A stretch of DNA of 64,000 nt from Bacteroidales bacterium (GTDB taxonomy: Bacteria > Bacteroidota > Bacteroidia > Bacteroidales > UBA932), in assembly GCA_022653675.1 (NCBI GenBank), contig JALCST010000010.1, positions 29,541 through 93,540 of the forward strand, written 5' to 3'. Below the pieces are notes generated by a model that saw only the letters and a program-made list of their open reading frames with translations, was not told where the DNA came from and did not search any database. Shown one piece after another: positions 1 through 8,820 of this stretch (the stretch's first letter is position 1; each line of letters starts with the position of its first letter). The position numbers and the translations under genes were made by a program.

Positions 1-1
1 T

Positions 2-304
2 TCTCATGGCGCTCTTGTGAATTCGATTGACAAATCGAATGATGACTACGACATTTTGACGATAAATGCCGCCTTTGGTGCAAACCTGGCTATCGGAAAG
101 GTCCTTTTTGAATCGGCAGCCGTGGGAGGGACGACGGCAAAGCATACCGCAAACTCCGCACTCTACGGACGCAAGAAGATAGAAAGCGGGATCGTATTGG
201 TCGCCCTCTTACAGAGAGCTTTCGAGATCGAGCCGGATAAGCTGGTTTTGCCCTTCAGTGATAAGGATAAAGCCAACCTTCCCTTCTTCCAGTTTAACGA
301 ATAA
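2..304 (+). CDS. Prophage head decoration-like protein (5' partial)
   Basis: The frame is open to the left edge of the window (codons from position 2), so the GTG at 17 is probably internal and the gene probably starts upstream. The visible part is about 100 residues, rich in Ala/Gly and ending in FFQFNE. It lies 11 bp before the major capsid gene, the usual place of a head decoration or stabilisation protein in siphovirus modules. No conserved catalytic motif is seen. The role is inferred from position only. Confidence 0.55.
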   Translation, partial: SHGALVNSIDKSNDDYDILTINAAFGANLAIGKVLFESAAVGGTTAKHTANSALYGRKKIESGIVLVALLQRAFEIEPDKLVLPFSDKDKANLPFFQFNE

Positions 305-315
305 AAAATTGAGCT

Positions 316-1401
316 ATGCAACTTACAATTCAGACATTATTCAATGATCCGGATATCGTCTCCGCAACGATAGACAGGGTTTTACAAACGAGAAAGGATG
401 CCATCTACTGGCAGCAGTATTTGACTTTCCGTAAGACGACACAACGCGTCTTCAAGGACTATATCGGTACCGTTACCGGCGTTGTAGCAGGTTCCATCAA
501 TTCGCAATACGGAGAAAAGCCGATCCGTGAAAGACGGAATATCGGCAGCGGTTATGGTGAGGTCGCCTATCTGGGCGATGCCTATCAGATGTCCATCGAC
601 CGGCTCTCCGACTTGCAGGATTTGATCGACAAATACAACGCCGCCAGGACACAGGATCAGGTAACGGCCCTGAACGATATCATCAGTTTCATCTATGACG
701 ACTATCGTCAGGTCCTCCTGGCAGCACACAAACGCATGGATCTGGTGGTCGGCTCACTGCTTATGACAGGCTCGGCGGAAGTAAAGAACAAGGATAACAA
801 TGTTGACGGCACTACACTTCTCAGCATTGACCTTCCGTTTAAGTCCATCACTCCTGCAATAACCGACAAGGCGAACTTCATCACCTATCTGTTGAATGAG
901 ATCAATGCTCTAAAGCCGGACTATGGTGCCTTCCAGAAAATGATCATGTCCCGCGCGACATTCGTGAAAGACATTATCGGATCGAGTGAGTTTGGCGACA
1001 AATTCAAGATGGTACTTGGACAGAATCAGTTCTATATGGGTCCCGGCGTGATGACTTCCGAGATGGCCTCCCAAGTATTTACTGGCATCGGTTTGCCGGC
1101 AATTGAGATCAAAGACGATTATGTCGAGGATCAGGATGGCGTCAATCAGGCGATATACGCGGATGACCGCATCACCCTTTTGCCGCAGGATCAGATCGGG
1201 TACATGAGGTATCACACTCCGTATGAAGCGACAGATGGCGTGCCGGGCCGTACCTATACGCAGGCCGATGGCGATCTGCTCGTATGTGGTTACAAAGACA
1301 AGAACGGCCGTTATCTCGAATACTCTGCGGAATGGATTCCGCAAATCAGCAATCCGAATAAGATTGTGAACTTCGACCTCTCCACTATGAACGCTCAATG
1401 A
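316..1401 (+). CDS. Prophage major capsid protein
   Basis: A 361-residue protein, the right size for an HK97-fold major capsid subunit of the gpE-like type found in Bacteroides prophages. The N-terminus has the look of coat proteins (TIQTLFNDPDIVS, then YIGTVTGVVAG) and the C-terminal third holds a proline-rich beta region (VPGRTYTQADGDLLVCGYKD). It follows the presumptive decoration protein and overlaps the next gene by ATGA at 1398-1401, so the two are translationally coupled. The identification rests on size, composition and position in an ordered head-to-tail module. No fold comparison could be run. Confidence 0.75.
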   Translation: MQLTIQTLFNDPDIVSATIDRVLQTRKDAIYWQQYLTFRKTTQRVFKDYIGTVTGVVAGSINSQYGEKPIRERRNIGSGYGEVAYLGDAYQMSIDRLSDLQDLIDKYNAARTQDQVTALNDIISFIYDDYRQVLLAAHKRMDLVVGSLLMTGSAEVKNKDNNVDGTTLLSIDLPFKSITPAITDKANFITYLLNEINALKPDYGAFQKMIMSRATFVKDIIGSSEFGDKFKMVLGQNQFYMGPGVMTSEMASQVFTGIGLPAIEIKDDYVEDQDGVNQAIYADDRITLLPQDQIGYMRYHTPYEATDGVPGRTYTQADGDLLVCGYKDKNGRYLEYSAEWIPQISNPNKIVNFDLSTMNAQ

Positions 1402-1715
1402 GCATCAAGGACTACATAAAAGGCAGGTTCAAGTCCTTCGGCATATACTTGTCGGAGGCTGACCTGCTCGATATGTGCCTTCCGCTCGGACTTGACACGG
1501 CCACCAACGTGACCGCCGACAATCTTGATACCGTCCGCAAGGCGGTATGCCTGTTCATCCCGTCACTGCTGGCCCGCCCTGCTTCGATAGGCGAAGGAAG
1601 CGTGTCGATGTCATGGGACAAAGCGGCCTTGAAAAGCTATTATGGCAGCCTCTGTTCCGACCTCGGGATTGAAGACAAGCTTAACCCTTCAGTAACATTC
1701 CTGCACAGGTTGTAG
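1398..1715 (+). CDS. Prophage head-tail connector-like protein
   Basis: A 105-residue soluble, mostly helical protein starting at an ATG that overlaps the capsid stop codon (ATGA). Small helical proteins directly after the capsid gene are usually gp6-like head-tail connectors (adaptors) of siphoviruses. No diagnostic motif is present, so the assignment comes from gene order (capsid, connector, stopper, tail completion, tail tube). The next gene begins in another frame within the last codons of this one. Confidence 0.5.
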   Translation: MSIKDYIKGRFKSFGIYLSEADLLDMCLPLGLDTATNVTADNLDTVRKAVCLFIPSLLARPASIGEGSVSMSWDKAALKSYYGSLCSDLGIEDKLNPSVTFLHRL

Positions 1716-2050
1716 AGTTCAGACCATACATCATAGAGTACCACACACCGGACACCTACGACACCGATGATAACGGGGACAAGATCCTTGTATCGGAGGG
1801 GGAGTGGACGGGTGCGATACCGTGCAACGCCGTACCTAACGGGCGTGCCAACGAGATCACATTCGCCGACGGCGTAGCCCGTGTGTACAGTTATGAGGTC
1901 TACCTCGATGCCGACTGCAGGGATTTTGCGCTGGGAGAGAAAGTCCGTCTCTACGGCTCACAGGAAGAAGACGGCACACGTCCTCTTATCTGCGAGAAGA
2001 CGGTACAGGGGTTCCATCATTATCAACTATCCTCAAGGCTATGGCTATAA
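1697..2050 (+). CDS. Prophage head closure/stopper-like protein, non-canonical start
   Basis: The frame is open from the stop at 1682-1684 to TAA at 2048-2050 and encodes a coherent protein (PAQVVEFRPYIIEYHTP, then EKVRLYGSQEEDG), about 117 residues. It contains no ATG, GTG or TTG at its 5' end. The best start candidate is ATT at 1697. It fills the gap between two tail/neck genes with normal coding character and overlaps the next gene by 10 bp (start at 2041). The likely role is a head-closure (stopper) protein, from gene order. Its beta-rich composition fits that. ATG-only gene finders would miss it. Confidence 0.6.
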   Translation: MPAQVVEFRPYIIEYHTPDTYDTDDNGDKILVSEGEWTGAIPCNAVPNGRANEITFADGVARVYSYEVYLDADCRDFALGEKVRLYGSQEEDGTRPLICEKTVQGFHHYQLSSRLWL

Positions 2051-2499
2051 AGATGACGACAAAGACGCCTGAGCTTGACGCATGCTTCAGCAAGATCATT
2101 GCCGAGACCGATGCGAAGGTGCTTGACATGCTTGCAGCTCTCGGAGAGCGTTGCATGGACATGTCACGCCGGCGCATGGAGACCGACACGTTCTTCAACC
2201 GTATGGGCAACCTCAGAAGCTCCATCGGCTACGCCGTAGCCAAGGACGGACAGATATGCAAGCTATCCGGCTTCCAGGTGGTGCTGGACGGCTTCGACGG
2301 GGCCAATAAAGGCAAGGCCTTCGCCACGGAGCTGGCCGGAAGCCACTCCCACGGTTACAGCCTTGACGTCGTAGCCGGAGCCGAACACGCTTCCTACGTC
2401 GAGGCGCATGACAACAAATGCGTGCTCAAGGACGCCGAGCTGTTCGCGGAAGACGAGCTTCCCGGTATGATGCGGCAGTTGAACTTTTCGACACGGTAG
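2041..2499 (+). CDS. Prophage tail-completion protein (HK97 gp10-like)
   Basis: A 152-residue protein with the usual plan of gp10-like tail-completion proteins: an N-terminal helix (DACFSKIIAETDAKVLDML), a basic segment with RMGNLRSSIGYAVAKDG, a Gly-rich loop, then a YVEAHDNKCVLKDAE tract. The LRSSI-GY motif is typical of the HK97-gp10 family, which seals the top of the tail tube at the head-tail joint. The start overlaps the preceding gene by 10 bp. The next gene begins 2 bp after its stop. Confidence 0.6.
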   Translation: MAIKMTTKTPELDACFSKIIAETDAKVLDMLAALGERCMDMSRRRMETDTFFNRMGNLRSSIGYAVAKDGQICKLSGFQVVLDGFDGANKGKAFATELAGSHSHGYSLDVVAGAEHASYVEAHDNKCVLKDAELFAEDELPGMMRQLNFSTR

Positions 2500-2501
2500 C
2501 C

Positions 2502-2912
2502 ATGTTATGCGAAGAAGACATCAAAAGCATCGTTTACAAGGTAGTCAAAGGCTCCGACCTGGCTAATGAGGTCGACGGCGTCGTGACGAAGCTGAACCGT
2601 CCGCTGAACTCCAGCAAGGAGGATATCGTGATATCGGTCCTGACGTCCGGCAGCATAGGCAAGTACCAGCACTGCGTCGTGAACCTGAACATCTACGTCC
2701 CTGACATCAAGGAGGACGGGCAGTATGAACCGGACACGGCACGGTTGGAGAAGCTTGAGAAGATGGCGTTCGCCCTGTTCAAGGAATGCCAGGGACGGTA
2801 CGATGACGAAGACTACAAGATCACCGCGGACAAACAGCACACCGAGAAAGTCAATGGCAAGGATGAGCATTTCATAAACACACAATTGGATTTTAACAAC
2901 ACAAATTATTAA
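2502..2912 (+). CDS. Prophage tail terminator-like protein
   Basis: The open frame extends upstream to 2418, but the ATG at 2502, directly after the stop of the preceding gene, is the plausible start and gives 136 residues (MLCEEDIKSIVYKVVKGSDL). The fold looks like alternating helices and strands with a VNLNIYVPDIKEDGQYE tract. The position just before the tail tube gene is that of tail terminator (gpU-like/DUF3168-like) proteins, which cap the assembled tube. Family assignment is by size and order only. Confidence 0.5.
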   Translation: MLCEEDIKSIVYKVVKGSDLANEVDGVVTKLNRPLNSSKEDIVISVLTSGSIGKYQHCVVNLNIYVPDIKEDGQYEPDTARLEKLEKMAFALFKECQGRYDDEDYKITADKQHTEKVNGKDEHFINTQLDFNNTNY

Positions 2913-2917
2913 TTACT

Positions 2918-3451
2918 ATGGCATTAAGCGCAACAAAAACAAAGACTGCATGGGGCGACCTGCATCTTTACCTCTCTGTCATGGGAGACAGCGACGCAAT
3001 GGGCACCGCGTGGGCGGATGTCGGCTCCGTGTCCCCGGATAACTTCTCCATCGAGACTACGGCAGGCGACAAATACGAATTGAAGGACATCAACGGCAAG
3101 CTGCTTGACCTTCTGAAACTCGAACCTTCACTCGCCGTGAAATTCACCCTTATCAACCCCACCGAGGAGACAAAGGGCAAGTTCTGGACTATCACCGAGG
3201 ACACCACGGACGCTACGGCAAGGAAGATAAAAGTCACCTCACTGGTGAACAACACCGCCACAAGCTTCAAGCTCGCCAACCCTAAGGCTATAGGGAGCGA
3301 CACGTTCGAGGCGGCGAAGACGTACGTCAACATGGACCTCGACTACCAGAAAGACAAAGGCTGGCTGGGGACATGCGAAGTGGACCTGGTATGGCCTGAC
3401 CGCGATGACGCCGAGATGTTCCAGTTCGGTACCGTCGCAGCGGCAGCCTGA
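2918..3451 (+). CDS. Prophage major tail tube protein
   Basis: A 177-residue protein, dominated by beta strands, with a VGSVSPDNFSIETTAGDKYE segment characteristic of phage tail tube subunits in Bacteroides siphoviruses, where a ligand-like loop is followed by ELKDINGKLLD. It ends in a small Ala-rich tail (GTVAAAA). It follows the terminator-like gene by 5 bp and precedes the tail-assembly chaperone genes, as expected for the tail tube. Only a tRNA-like sequence separates it from the chaperones. Confidence 0.6.
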   Translation: MALSATKTKTAWGDLHLYLSVMGDSDAMGTAWADVGSVSPDNFSIETTAGDKYELKDINGKLLDLLKLEPSLAVKFTLINPTEETKGKFWTITEDTTDATARKIKVTSLVNNTATSFKLANPKAIGSDTFEAAKTYVNMDLDYQKDKGWLGTCEVDLVWPDRDDAEMFQFGTVAAAA

Positions 3452-3468
3452 CAAGGCTACATCTATCT

Positions 3469-3535
3469 GAGGGCATAGCTCAACAGCCAGAGCGGCAGTT
3501 TTGCAGATGGAGGTGCGAATCCTCCCGCCCTTCCA
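3469..3535 (+). ncRNA. tRNA-like element with shrunken anticodon arm
   Basis: The 67-nt stretch folds as a cloverleaf missing most of the anticodon arm. The acceptor GAGGGCA pairs with CGCCCTT (with a mismatch at the seventh pair and a G-T at the first). The D-stem is GCTC/GAGC with an 8-nt loop. A perfect T-stem GGAGG/CCTCC encloses the loop TGCGAAT, followed at the end by CCA (3533-3535). Only 14 nt lie between position 26 and the T-stem, against about 22 in a normal tRNA, and the T-loop has G where TTC is usual. It is a decayed tRNA or a tRNA mimic between the tail tube and chaperone genes. A functional tRNA is unlikely. Confidence 0.6.
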
Positions 3536-3546
3536 AAATTAACGAC

Positions 3547-4143
3547 ATGACAGTGAAAGACAAGAAACGCATAATTGAAGGCATGGTCTCCGACGCGATG
3601 GTGGAGAAGCCCATACGCTTTACGGTGACATACACGGAGACGGTGACACCTCCGGCAGGCGGCATGTTACGGAAGATACGGGCCAGGCTCGGCATGAAGG
3701 CAAAAGCCCGCGAGGTGGAGAAGACACGCCCTTTCGTCATCAACCCGCCTTGTCTGGGCAAGATGCAGCTTCTGTCGAAGTGTTACCTTGCTCTGGACAT
3801 AGACGACAAGGCACTTGGGAAGAACCCCGAGACGGAGACGATGAGGATATGTGAGGAGAAGACGGACGCTGTATGCGACCTTATGGCCGTAGCGGTGCAG
3901 AACTCACGCGAAGACATGCTTGACGATGCGAAGATACGTGCCGACAGCGACTTCTTCCGATGGCATTCAAGCCCGGCGGATTTCTCGACGGTGGTGATGG
4001 CCATACTGACACAGATCGACTACGTAAATTTTATAAACTCTATTCGATTGACGAAGATATTAAGGCAAAACAAGCCGAGAGAAAAGCAAGGTGCGGGTCG
4101 GATAGAGGGACAATCGGGGGACGCACCTTGTGGGGGTCGATGA
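3547..4143 (+). CDS. Prophage tail assembly chaperone (gpG-like)
   Basis: A 198-residue protein between the tail tube and the tape measure, the position of gpG-type tail assembly chaperones. It has an N-terminal beta segment (PIRFTVTYTETVTPP) and a helical middle (CEEKTDAVCDLMAVAVQNS). The last roughly 37 codons after the heptamer AAATTTT (4026-4032) look non-biological and basic (SIRLTKILRQNKPREKQGAG), while the -1 frame is coherent there. This suggests that most of the tail of this frame is a read-through by-product and that the longer fusion is made by frameshifting. Confidence 0.65.
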   Translation: MTVKDKKRIIEGMVSDAMVEKPIRFTVTYTETVTPPAGGMLRKIRARLGMKAKAREVEKTRPFVINPPCLGKMQLLSKCYLALDIDDKALGKNPETETMRICEEKTDAVCDLMAVAVQNSREDMLDDAKIRADSDFFRWHSSPADFSTVVMAILTQIDYVNFINSIRLTKILRQNKPREKQGAGRIEGQSGDAPCGGR

Positions 4144-4373
4144 TCGATCCGGTATGCAGCAAATACGGGTGGACCTACGACTATGCGATGTGGGGCATAA
4201 GCTACCTGAACCTCTACATGATGCTTGTGGATACGGTGGTAGTTCCGTTATCGGGCAAGGGAAGCGGCGGCAGCGAGGCGACGGTAAAGGAAGGCGCGAA
4301 CATGACGAACCTGAACTGGGATCAGTTCATGGGCACGATGCGTTCGATTAAAAACGGGATGAGAAAAGGTTAA
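3960..4373 (+). CDS. Tail assembly chaperone extension (gpGT-like), expressed by -1 frameshift
   Basis: This frame is open across the end of the preceding gene, but its convincing protein begins at 4032 (YKLYSIDEDIKAKQAERKAR) and continues to GMRKG at 4373, with a conserved-looking YDYAMWGISYLNLYM tract. The ATG at 3960 lies inside the upstream gene and is probably not used. Translation is more likely by -1 slippage at AAATTTT (4026-4032), giving a fusion of about 275 residues ...DYVNF-YKLYS.... Known G/GT pairs (lambda and many siphoviruses) act as scaffold around the tape measure protein. The product is absent from finished virions. Confidence 0.6.
   Translation: MAFKPGGFLDGGDGHTDTDRLRKFYKLYSIDEDIKAKQAERKARCGSDRGTIGGRTLWGSMIDPVCSKYGWTYDYAMWGISYLNLYMMLVDTVVVPLSGKGSGGSEATVKEGANMTNLNWDQFMGTMRSIKNGMRKG
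4026..4032 (+). promoter_or_regulatory. Candidate -1 ribosomal slippery heptamer AAATTTT
   Basis: Read in the frame of the upstream chaperone the bases are gtA AAT TTT, which fits the X XXY YYZ rule exactly (X=A, Y=T, Z=T). Both the P-site and A-site tRNAs can re-pair after moving back one base. The -1 frame entered here is the frame of the downstream tail gene. The location between the tail tube and tape measure is where many tailed phages use this mechanism. Confidence 0.7.
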
Positions 4374-4440
4374 GATCAACTTCGACATAACGGGCAACAA
4401 TGACGACCTGAAGCGTAAGCTGCAGGAGACACGCCAGGCG

Positions 4441-7400
4441 ATGGTCAACAGCGGCAAGAGCGCCTCCGAGACGGGCAAGGCCATAGATACGGCCTACCGG
4501 GAAGCGTTCTACAAAGCCGCGAAGGAGAGCAACACGCTCACGGGGAAGATCATCAACCAGAAGAGCGTCGTGGCGCAGATGACGCAGAAGATACGCGAAC
4601 TCAAGGCTGCATACAGGAGCAAGGGCCTGTCAGGCGCACAGAAGACATTCATCGGCAGCGAACTGGATGCAGCCACAAAAGCACTCGAGAGGGAGAAGAC
4701 GGCCTTACTCGGTCTCCAGACCCAGCAGAAACAGGCTACGCTGGCCACCAAGAAGATGAGAGCCGAGTACTCCTACCTCAAAGGCGAGATGAACGCCAAC
4801 GCCAAGGCGGCGGACAGCTTCGGCACCGTCCTCAAGAAGGATTTCGGGGCCGTCGGCGGCGTCTATGTGCTCAAGCAACTCGGCAGCGCAATCATCAACA
4901 CGCGTGCGAAGTTCCAGCAGATACAGGTCTCCATAGAGACCATGCTCGGCGGCGACATCGACAGGGCTGCGAAGCTTACCAGCGAGATCAAGCAGTATGC
5001 CGCGATATCGCCGCTGTCCTTTGAAGGCATATCGTCGGCGACACAGATGATGCTTGGCTTCAACATCCAGGCGGAGAAGATACCGACTTTCATAAAGGCC
5101 ATAGGTGACGTATCGCAGGGCAACGCCCAGCGTTTCCAGGCGCTCTCCCTCGCCTTCTCGCAGATGTCGGCTTCAGGACGCCTTATGGGACAGGACCTGC
5201 TGCAGATGATAAACGCGGGCTTCAACCCTCTGAGCGTGATGTCCAAGAAGACGGGCAAGTCGATAGCTCAGCTGAAGAAGGAAATGGAGAAAGGGGCCAT
5301 ATCTACCGAGATGGTGCAGCAGGCGTTCATCGACGCCACCAGCGCCGGCGGCAAGTTCTATCAGATGTCGGAAAAAGGTGCCCAGACTATCAACGGCCAG
5401 ATTTCAATGGTCGGCGATGCCTTCGACAACGCGATGAACTCCATCGGTAAGTCTTCGCAAGGTGTGATAATGACGGGTATCAAGGGTGTCAGGGAACTGA
5501 TCGAGAACTACGATAAACTGGGCCGTATCCTTCTTGAATTAGCGGGTACTTACGGCGTCTACCGGACAGCTCTTATTGTGCTGAACGCCACAGAGTCCGT
5601 TGCGACATCAGTCACTAAAGGATGGACAATCGCGGAGCTTGCGCAATACAATGCCATGCTTCTCACGGAGAAAGCGCAGAAGGCACTCAATGCTACTCTG
5701 CTCATGAATCCGTATGCGATTGCCGCCGCAACCGTGGCCGCATTGGCACTCTGCACATACAAATTTGCAACTTATCAGAGCGAGGCCGAAAAGACCACCA
5801 AACGCGCACAGAAAGCCGTCGACGAATATCAGACGTCGCTCACGAGTGAAACGGCTGTCCTTGATATCATGTTCGACCGTCTTAAGAAGGCAAAGGAGGG
5901 CACGGAGGAATATGCGGCTGCGAAAGATGCAATACAACAGAAGTATGGCTCTTACCTTGATCAGATGAGCTCCGAGGTGAAGAACCTCAAAGACGTCGCT
6001 GCTGCGCAAAAAGCTCTAACGGCCGCCATTCAGGAAACCGCCAGGGCGCGTGCGGCAGATACATACGTTAAGGCAGAGAGTGACATCGCTTCAAAGCAGA
6101 TGACCGATGCACTCCAGTCGTTGCGCAACAAGCTTATCAAGGAGAAAGGAGAGGATCTCGGTGAAGCTCTGTTCGCCTCGCTGCGCAATACGTTCGAGCA
6201 GGCAGCGAACTCTACGGATGTGAAAGAGAAATCGCGACTCTACATTCAAGGAGCCAACACCCTCAACTCGGCTGGTCTCAGTAACATGGTTGGCAATGGC
6301 AAGGTATATTCGCAAGCTTCAGCCGACTATGCAGAAGGTGCGCAGCGTCTCAAGACAATAGGAAAAAAAGCTGAGGATTTGTTCGGCAAGATTATAAAGC
6401 CGGCTTCCGAGGAAGAGACAGACGATAAGAAGGGAAAGCAGGTCGTCATAAAAAACAAGAAGTTCTGGGAGGACAAAAAACAAGCGGCACAAGATGAACT
6501 CGATGCGCTCACAGACATTGAGGCGAAGGGGGCAAAGGGGACTGCACTCAAACGTGAAATAGCACAATATCAGTCATATATTGATTCATATAGTAGTATT
6601 AAAACACAGCCTAACCAAACAACTCCGACGAAGAAAGATGGAGAGAAGAAAAAGGAAGAGGCCGCCGAGCAGGAGGAGAAGAAAGCCGCGGAGCAGGCTC
6701 TCAGCGATAAGCAGCAGGCGCAGCAGGAATACGAGGAACAGGTCTACGAGCTTGAGAAATCGGGCGTCACAGACCGCATCGCGCTGATCGAGCTTGAGAA
6801 AGAGAGGAAGTTACAGGCCATACAGAAAGAGGAAGACGCTTATGTCGCACTCGAGAAGAAAGCCGGCAACGACAACCCCGACACGAAGGTGTACGAGAAC
6901 CGCAAGGGACTTGTCGCAGCCCAGTCCGAAGCGGACAAAGCCGAAGTGCTCAAGCAGGAAGTCGAGGAATACGAGACCACGGAACAGAAGAAAGAGCGGA
7001 TCACCGAGGAATACCAAGAAAAAATCGACGACCTCACCAAGGCGGGCTATACCGAGAATGCCGAGAACGCCCGCAAGGCGATGGAGAAGGAACTCAGCTC
7101 GATAGACTTCAAGCAGGGCGACAAGTTCGTCCAGATATTCCGCGACGCCTCGACACTGACGCGTACCGAACTCGTGAAGTCGATCGACATGGCCGAAGAC
7201 GCCCTCAAGACTCTCACCGACCCGGACCAGATCAAGGATGTCCAGCAACAGATAGCCTCCCTCAGGAACGAACTGAACGGCATCAGCGACATCGACTTCT
7301 CCGCCAACTGGGAGACGTTCGCACAGACGCTGAAGAAGCTCAACTCGGACAAGTCGCTGTTAAACATCTTCAGTGCCAGCGGCTCCACGGACAAGGACTC

Positions 7401-8820
7401 GGTCAAACGCATAACCGACCTCAGGGACGCGATAGACAGGTTGAAGCATGACCTTAAGGGACAGGGCATCGGAGCAGCCATAAACACGATAACCTCGGCG
7501 GCCAGCACCTTAGGCAGCACACTCACAAACCTCGGCAAGAGCGGTGGCAACAGCGGCCTGCAAGACATTGGGGAGCAGATCAGCGGTGTTGCGGGCATAG
7601 CGCAGAACGTCCTGCAGGGCTTCGCCTCCGGCAACTGGGTCGGGGCGGTAGTGTCGGGCGTCTCAAGCATCACTTCCGCCCTCATTGACGGCTTCGTGCA
7701 GGCCAAGGAGAGCGTCATCGCATACAACAACTCGCAGAAGGATTTCCAGGACCAGTACAAGCTGATGAAGCTGCAACTCAACGACGACGACTATGACACC
7801 ATCTTCGGGACGCTGTCGCTGTCGAAAGCGAAGAAGGCGGCCGAGCTTGCAACCGAGGCGTTGAAGGACTACCAGAAGACGCTGAACGGAGATACGACAT
7901 ACACCAACCTTGAAGACATATCGGGCACCATACAGTCGGCAAGCACCTCCATAGCGAACATGCAGATCAAGGTCAAGGACAAAGGCTGGCTGCAGAACCT
8001 GTTCGGCGATGCGGACGTATATGAGAGCCTCTCGGAGGCATACCCGGACCTGTGGAACAGCGAAGGTGAGCTTGACACCGACGCCGCACAAACGCTCCTT
8101 GACACGAACAAGCAGCTCAGCGATGACCAGCGCACGCAGATACAGAACGCCATTGACCTCAAGAACGCCTACGACGATGCCGAGTCAGCACTCGAGGATG
8201 AGATAAGTGACGTTACCGGCTCAATAGGTGACGACTTCGCTTCGGCCATCTGGGACAGCATAGTCAACAGCGGCACGGACGCCTGGGAGAAGCTGGAGGA
8301 CGTCAGTGCAGACGCCATCGCCAACATAGCCCAGGAGATGATCAAGGAGCTGCTAATTAACAACTACCTGTCGCAATACGAAGACGCCCTGAAGGATGCA
8401 TTCTCAAAGGGGGATGCAACGGAGATCACCGATGTCATTGGCCAGATCTATTCCGGCCTGCCTGATATCGTCTCGGAGGCGGAGACTGCTGCAGAGGCGA
8501 TCAAGGACGAAGCGGCAGAATACGGCATCACGTTCGACTCCGACAGGACAAGCACGTCGGAAGGCGTTGCGACGGCTTCGCAGGACAGCGTGGATGAGAA
8601 CAATGCAAGGCTTACGACCATACAGAGCCACACGTACCAGCTGGTCACCGGCGTGAACGACCTGAACGCCATTTCAACCGAGATCCTCGGTACACTCTCG
8701 GGGACGAGGGCGCAGATAATGTTACTCCGTGATGACGTGGCTGCCAACGGCAATAAGATAAACCTTATAGCGCAGGCGGTAAGCTCGATGAACGATAACG
8801 GTATCTATATGAAGCGATGA
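4441..8820 (+). CDS. Prophage tail tape measure protein
   Basis: A 1459-residue protein from the first ATG. It is long and helical, with the TIGR02675-type tape-measure N-terminal domain at about residues 135-330 (SIETMLGGDIDRAAKL, SGRLMGQDLLQMINAGFNP). Hydrophobic segments follow near residues 365-445, then a Lys/Glu-rich coiled coil at about 730-870 and a Gly/Ser-rich hydrophobic region near 1010-1090. It sets tail length and is ejected ahead of the DNA. Coding in this frame extends upstream to 4363 (KINFDITGNNDDLKRKLQ) without a standard start codon, so the true N-terminus probably lies before 4441. The C-terminus overlaps the next gene by ATGA. Confidence 0.9.
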   Translation: MVNSGKSASETGKAIDTAYREAFYKAAKESNTLTGKIINQKSVVAQMTQKIRELKAAYRSKGLSGAQKTFIGSELDAATKALEREKTALLGLQTQQKQATLATKKMRAEYSYLKGEMNANAKAADSFGTVLKKDFGAVGGVYVLKQLGSAIINTRAKFQQIQVSIETMLGGDIDRAAKLTSEIKQYAAISPLSFEGISSATQMMLGFNIQAEKIPTFIKAIGDVSQGNAQRFQALSLAFSQMSASGRLMGQDLLQMINAGFNPLSVMSKKTGKSIAQLKKEMEKGAISTEMVQQAFIDATSAGGKFYQMSEKGAQTINGQISMVGDAFDNAMNSIGKSSQGVIMTGIKGVRELIENYDKLGRILLELAGTYGVYRTALIVLNATESVATSVTKGWTIAELAQYNAMLLTEKAQKALNATLLMNPYAIAAATVAALALCTYKFATYQSEAEKTTKRAQKAVDEYQTSLTSETAVLDIMFDRLKKAKEGTEEYAAAKDAIQQKYGSYLDQMSSEVKNLKDVAAAQKALTAAIQETARARAADTYVKAESDIASKQMTDALQSLRNKLIKEKGEDLGEALFASLRNTFEQAANSTDVKEKSRLYIQGANTLNSAGLSNMVGNGKVYSQASADYAEGAQRLKTIGKKAEDLFGKIIKPASEEETDDKKGKQVVIKNKKFWEDKKQAAQDELDALTDIEAKGAKGTALKREIAQYQSYIDSYSSIKTQPNQTTPTKKDGEKKKEEAAEQEEKKAAEQALSDKQQAQQEYEEQVYELEKSGVTDRIALIELEKERKLQAIQKEEDAYVALEKKAGNDNPDTKVYENRKGLVAAQSEADKAEVLKQEVEEYETTEQKKERITEEYQEKIDDLTKAGYTENAENARKAMEKELSSIDFKQGDKFVQIFRDASTLTRTELVKSIDMAEDALKTLTDPDQIKDVQQQIASLRNELNGISDIDFSANWETFAQTLKKLNSDKSLLNIFSASGSTDKDSVKRITDLRDAIDRLKHDLKGQGIGAAINTITSAASTLGSTLTNLGKSGGNSGLQDIGEQISGVAGIAQNVLQGFASGNWVGAVVSGVSSITSALIDGFVQAKESVIAYNNSQKDFQDQYKLMKLQLNDDDYDTIFGTLSLSKAKKAAELATEALKDYQKTLNGDTTYTNLEDISGTIQSASTSIANMQIKVKDKGWLQNLFGDADVYESLSEAYPDLWNSEGELDTDAAQTLLDTNKQLSDDQRTQIQNAIDLKNAYDDAESALEDEISDVTGSIGDDFASAIWDSIVNSGTDAWEKLEDVSADAIANIAQEMIKELLINNYLSQYEDALKDAFSKGDATEITDVIGQIYSGLPDIVSEAETAAEAIKDEAAEYGITFDSDRTSTSEGVATASQDSVDENNARLTTIQSHTYQLVTGVNDLNAISTEILGTLSGTRAQIMLLRDDVAANGNKINLIAQAVSSMNDNGIYMKR

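Noticed and set aside
3469..3535. The element as a functional phage tRNA gene
   Set aside because: The anticodon arm is too short for a normal stem and loop, so I reported it as tRNA-like only.
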